The notes under the pieces: model-generated
The model's database searches: none
What the model saw: only the letters and a program-made list of their open reading frames with translations
Told to the model about the DNA's origin: nothing
Made by a program: the position numbers and the translations under genes
Part shown: positions 6,730 through 8,010 of the stretch, piece by piece
Numbering within the stretch: the first letter of the stretch is position 1
Layout of the letters: each line of letters begins with the position of its first letter
Source of the DNA: Bifidobacterium breve
Lineage (GTDB): Bacteria > Actinomycetota > Acidimicrobiia > IMCC26256 > PALSA-555
DNA length: 8,010 bases
Assembly: GCA_945889545.1 (NCBI GenBank)
Contig: CAMDCC010000131.1
Span: 1-8,010, forward strand
Reading direction: 5' to 3'

Positions 6730-6960
6730 ATCTACGGCGTCTGCGCCGTCACGTTCATGATGGTGATGTACGCACTCGAGAGTCGTGGGCCTCGGTTCGT
6801 GCTCGGGTTCGCGTTGGGTTGCGTGCTGTCGAGCGCTTACGGCTTCTGGTCGGGAGCGTGGCCGTTCGGTGTCGTCGAGCTCATCTGGTCCGGCATCGCG
6901 ATCCGCCGGTACTCTGAACTGAGTCGACCTCAGGCTGCGGGCGAGGCGCTCGATCCCTAG
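6718..6960 (+). CDS. small membrane protein, 80 residues, unknown function
   Basis: I do not recognise a named family with certainty, although short actinobacterial membrane proteins of this style exist. Three hydrophobic segments are visible, at about 3-20, 27-43 and 47-62, separated by Glu-Ser-Arg-Gly-Pro-Arg and a Ser-Gly-Ala-Trp-Pro turn, with a polar tail from residue 63. The first loop (Arg23, Arg26) and Arg63/Arg64 are the main positive charges. The third segment contains a buried Glu54. The start ATG 6718 is the last copy of the TAG-ATG repeat array and has no Shine-Dalgarno site, so translation may depend on ribosomes finishing ffh and re-initiating. The stop TAG forms the start of a -10-like box for the next gene. 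Hydrophobic pattern and clean start and stop favour a real gene. Confidence 0.7.
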   Translation: MAVTIYGVCAVTFMMVMYALESRGPRFVLGFALGCVLSSAYGFWSGAWPFGVVELIWSGIAIRRYSELSRPQAAGEALDP

Positions 6961-6963
6961 GCT
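6958..6963 (+). promoter_or_regulatory. candidate -10 box of the 55-residue gene
   Basis: TAGGCT fits TANNNT and overlaps the stop codon of the preceding gene. It ends seven bases before ATG 6971, the spacing expected for a leaderless start, and the intervening GTCGAGC has no Shine-Dalgarno match. The same hexamer occurs upstream of rpsP. No convincing -35 is visible. Confidence 0.4.
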
Positions 6964-6970
6964 GTCGAGC

Positions 6971-7138
6971 ATGGTCTCTGACAACATGAAGCTCCGGCTC
7001 CAGACCACCGCGCAAGCGGGCTTGCTGGGGTTGGTGATTGTCGGTGGCATTGGTCTTGCGGTCGACAAGCTGTGGATCGCGATCCCCGGCACGCTGCTCG
7101 GCGCATACGTCGGCTGGTGCGCTGTGCCCTCCTCCTAG
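6971..7138 (+). CDS. 55-residue two-helix membrane protein, unknown function
   Basis: Short frame from ATG 6971 to TAG 7138. After a polar start (MVSDNMKLRLQTTAQ) come two hydrophobic segments, about 16-31 and 35-51, joined by Val-Asp-Lys-Leu-Trp. The pattern of many glycines, an Asp-Lys in the loop and a Pro-Gly in the second helix recalls the Gly-rich two-helix AtpZ/AtpI-type proteins near ATP synthase genes, but the resemblance is by eye only and there are no ATP synthase genes here. An internal ATG at 6986 is a possible later start; ATG 6971 fits the leaderless spacing. The composition and helix pairing are unlike random GC-rich sequence, so it is probably real, but it is easily missed by length cut-offs. 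Confidence 0.6.
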   Translation: MVSDNMKLRLQTTAQAGLLGLVIVGGIGLAVDKLWIAIPGTLLGAYVGWCAVPSS

Positions 7139-7139
7139 A

Positions 7140-7163
7140 GCTGACCCACCTGCTGACCCACCG
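7140..7163 (+). repeat. 12-bp direct repeat in a GC-rich gene-free stretch
   Basis: GCTGACCCACC followed by T (7140-7151) and then by G (7152-7163) form two nearly identical units, followed by ACCG and GCTG doublets and a G/C-only run to about 7194. The stretch can fold into imperfect stems around the CCGG centre near 7170 and may end transcription of the upstream genes, but I see no clean terminator. Confidence 0.6.
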
Positions 7164-7202
7164 ACCGACCGGCTGGCTGGGGGACCCCGGGCCCTGATTC
7201 GA

Positions 7203-7208
7203 TAGGCT
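7203..7208 (+). promoter_or_regulatory. candidate -10 box of rpsP
   Basis: TAGGCT (in GATAGGCTG) fits the actinobacterial -10 pattern. It would start transcription near 7215 and leave a leader of about 75 bases before the rpsP GTG. A weak -35 candidate, GGGACC (7181-7186), lies 16 bases upstream. Confidence 0.45.
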
Positions 7209-7248
7209 GCCCCGCTGGCGCGCGTACCTGACGCCTGCGCCTGTTGGT

Positions 7249-7270
7249 GATCGACTCGATCGACGTTTTT
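7249..7270 (+). other. small hairpin plus T5 tract in the rpsP leader
   Basis: GATCG (7249-7253), ACT, CGATC (7257-7261) form a perfect 5-bp stem, with GACG and then TTTTT (7266-7270) after it. The T-run is notable in such GC-rich DNA and sits just before the ribosome-binding site. It resembles a weak intrinsic terminator and could attenuate rpsP, but the stem is short and the T-tract is offset by four bases. Confidence 0.3.
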
Positions 7271-7282
7271 GGAGAGGAAGGG
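7271..7282 (+). promoter_or_regulatory. ribosome-binding site that fixes the rpsP start
   Basis: The purine run GGAGAGGAAGGG ends six bases before GTG 7289. It is the clearest Shine-Dalgarno site in the window and selects GTG 7289 over the in-frame TTG at 7244, which has no such site. Confidence 0.75.
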
Positions 7283-7288
7283 CCGCTC

Positions 7289-7927
7289 GTGGCCGTGAAG
7301 ATCCGCTTGATGCGGGTAGGGAAGAGGAAGCAGCCCACGTATCGCGTGGTGGTTGCCGACTCGCGCTCGCCTCGCGATGGTCGCATCATCGAGACCATCG
7401 GGCACTACGGCCCGCGCCAGGATCCGTCGTACTTCGACCTCAAGGAAGACCGCGCCCTCGAGTGGCTGCGGCAGGGGGCCCAGCCGTCCGAGCAGGTCCA
7501 GAAGCTGCTGACCATCCACGGCGTGTGGGCCACCTTCGAAGCCGAGAAGGGCAGCAAGCCGAACACGAAGCTCAACCGGCGTGGATTCCTCACCGGCAAG
7601 GACGTCGCTCCGAAGCGCAAGAAGAAGGAAGTGCCTGAGGCAGCGCCTGTCGCAGCACCGCCTGCCGCTCCAGCCGCTCCAGCCGCTGAAGCAGCGCCCG
7701 CAGCAGAGGCGCCCGCAAAGGAAGTGGTGGCCGAGGCTCCGGCTGAGGTTGTCGCCGAGCCCGTCGCGGCTGAAGCGACCGCAGCGGAGCCTGATGCCGC
7801 ACCGGAGCCCGAAGCCGCAGCGGAGCCCGAAGCCGCACCGGAGCCTGATGCCGCACCGGAGCCCGAAGCAGCAGCGGAGCCTGAAGCAGGAGATCCCGAA
7901 GCAGCAGCTGAGGAGTCGACCGAGTGA
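7289..7927 (+). CDS. rpsP: 30S ribosomal protein S16 with long acidic tail
   Basis: S16 binds 16S rRNA and helps assemble the body of the 30S subunit. GTG 7289 gives the canonical N-terminus MAVKIRLMRVGKRKQPTYR and a 212-residue protein. The conserved core runs to about residue 104 and includes RVVVADSRSPRDG (19-31), IETIGHYGP (34-42) and GFLTGKD (99-105). A Lys/Arg cluster (109-113) is followed by about 99 residues made almost only of Ala, Pro, Glu, Val and Asp, with no hydrophobic core, so the tail is probably disordered and strongly acidic. Bacterial S16 is usually 80-100 residues; actinobacterial members often have a modest tail, but this one doubles the protein. It has its own candidate promoter and a strong ribosome-binding site, and overlaps the next gene as GTGA. 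The frame could be followed upstream to TTG 7244, but those 15 residues do not match S16. Confidence 0.97.
   Translation: MAVKIRLMRVGKRKQPTYRVVVADSRSPRDGRIIETIGHYGPRQDPSYFDLKEDRALEWLRQGAQPSEQVQKLLTIHGVWATFEAEKGSKPNTKLNRRGFLTGKDVAPKRKKKEVPEAAPVAAPPAAPAAPAAEAAPAAEAPAKEVVAEAPAEVVAEPVAAEATAAEPDAAPEPEAAAEPEAAPEPDAAPEPEAAAEPEAGDPEAAAEESTE
7781..7888 (+). repeat. six 18-bp repeats encoding the S16 tail
   Basis: Six contiguous 18-bp units encode six-residue blocks of the form Ala-(Ala/Pro)-Glu-Pro-(Asp/Glu)-Ala (S16 residues 165-200). Units 1-3 match units 4-6 with about four base differences over 54 bp, indicating a recent 54-bp duplication built on an older 18-bp repeat. Such arrays can change length by slippage without shifting the frame. 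Confidence 0.9.
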
Positions 7928-8010
7928 CCGAAGACGAAGACAGGTTCAATCGGATCGACCCCGCCGACGTCGTGGACGACGACGATCTCGACGACGACAT
8001 CGAGGTTGGC
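7924..8010 (+). CDS. start of acidic protein, probably KH-domain RNA-binding protein (partial)
   Basis: The GTG at 7924 overlaps the rpsP stop by four bases (GTGA) and opens a frame that runs off the window after 29 codons. The visible part is very acidic (MTEDEDRFNRIDPADVV, then several Asp) and has no recognisable domain. In actinobacteria rpsP is usually followed by a small KH-domain RNA-binding protein (KhpA type) and then rimM, so a KH protein with an acidic N-terminal extension is the likeliest identity; RimM is the alternative. Translation is likely coupled to rpsP. The coding frame is well supported by the overlap; the name rests on order only. Confidence 0.55.
   Translation, partial: MTEDEDRFNRIDPADVVDDDDLDDDIEVG

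Noticed and set aside
6672..6917. + strand frame reading the 15-bp repeats as Asp-Ala-Ser-His-Ile repeats
   Set aside because: It is the out-of-frame reading of the repeat array and the small membrane gene; after the repeats it becomes Arg-rich and unstructured, whereas the other frame gives three clean hydrophobic segments.
4831..7092. Very long open frame on the - strand opposite ftsY and ffh
   Set aside because: It lies antisense to two unmistakable GTPase genes. Its His/Arg/Leu-rich product shows no domain, and long antisense frames are expected in high-G+C DNA.
6661..7288. SRP RNA, tRNA or other RNA gene near ffh
   Set aside because: No GGAA tetraloop-type SRP helix and no cloverleaf could be found by eye in the gaps.
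7244..7288. TTG 7244 as the rpsP start
   Set aside because: The extra 15 residues do not match S16, whereas GTG 7289 has a strong ribosome-binding site and the canonical N-terminus.

Overview
This window is a high-G+C stretch in which every supported gene lies on the + strand. The gene content and order match the conserved actinobacterial block around chromosome segregation, protein targeting and early ribosome assembly: acyP, smc, (mscS), ftsY, ffh, two small membrane-protein genes, rpsP, and the start of what is probably a KH-domain protein gene. The short-armed SMC, the long acidic S16 tail and the TANNNT -10 boxes placed right before start codons fit Actinomycetota. A deep-branching class such as Acidimicrobiia is my best guess, but this is inference from style and order, not from any search.

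Layout: 1-26 is probably the tail of an upstream gene (mutM/fpg by usual order), overlapping acylphosphatase (23-298). A short intergenic stretch with a 12-bp tandem duplication, a hairpin and a -10 box leads into smc (380-3280). A strong hairpin follows the smc stop, then a small-conductance mechanosensitive channel gene (3369-4313). A palindrome fused to a -10 box precedes ftsY (4388-5326), which overlaps ffh (5326-6660) by one base, so the SRP receptor and SRP GTPase are translationally coupled. After ffh comes an array of 15-bp repeats made of in-frame TAG-ATG units that ends in the start codon of an 80-residue membrane protein (6718-6960). A 55-residue membrane protein (6971-7138) follows, apparently read from a leaderless start. 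A 150-base GC-rich leader carries the rpsP promoter and RBS. rpsP (7289-7927) encodes S16 with a roughly 100-residue Ala/Pro/Glu tail and overlaps the next gene by four bases (GTGA).

How the genes work together: FtsY and Ffh are the two GTPases of co-translational membrane targeting; SMC compacts and segregates the chromosome; S16 is a 30S assembly protein. MscS and the two small proteins are membrane proteins that would be inserted through the SRP route, but no functional link beyond neighbourhood can be shown.

I do not see a mobile element, defence system, CRISPR array, tRNA, rRNA or SRP RNA. This is mostly a core housekeeping region. The observations worth a second look are the compact SMC, the TAG-ATG repeat array after ffh, the recurring leaderless promoter layout, the repeat-built acidic S16 tail, the Gly-to-Asn change in the acylphosphatase loop, and an easily missed 55-residue membrane protein.
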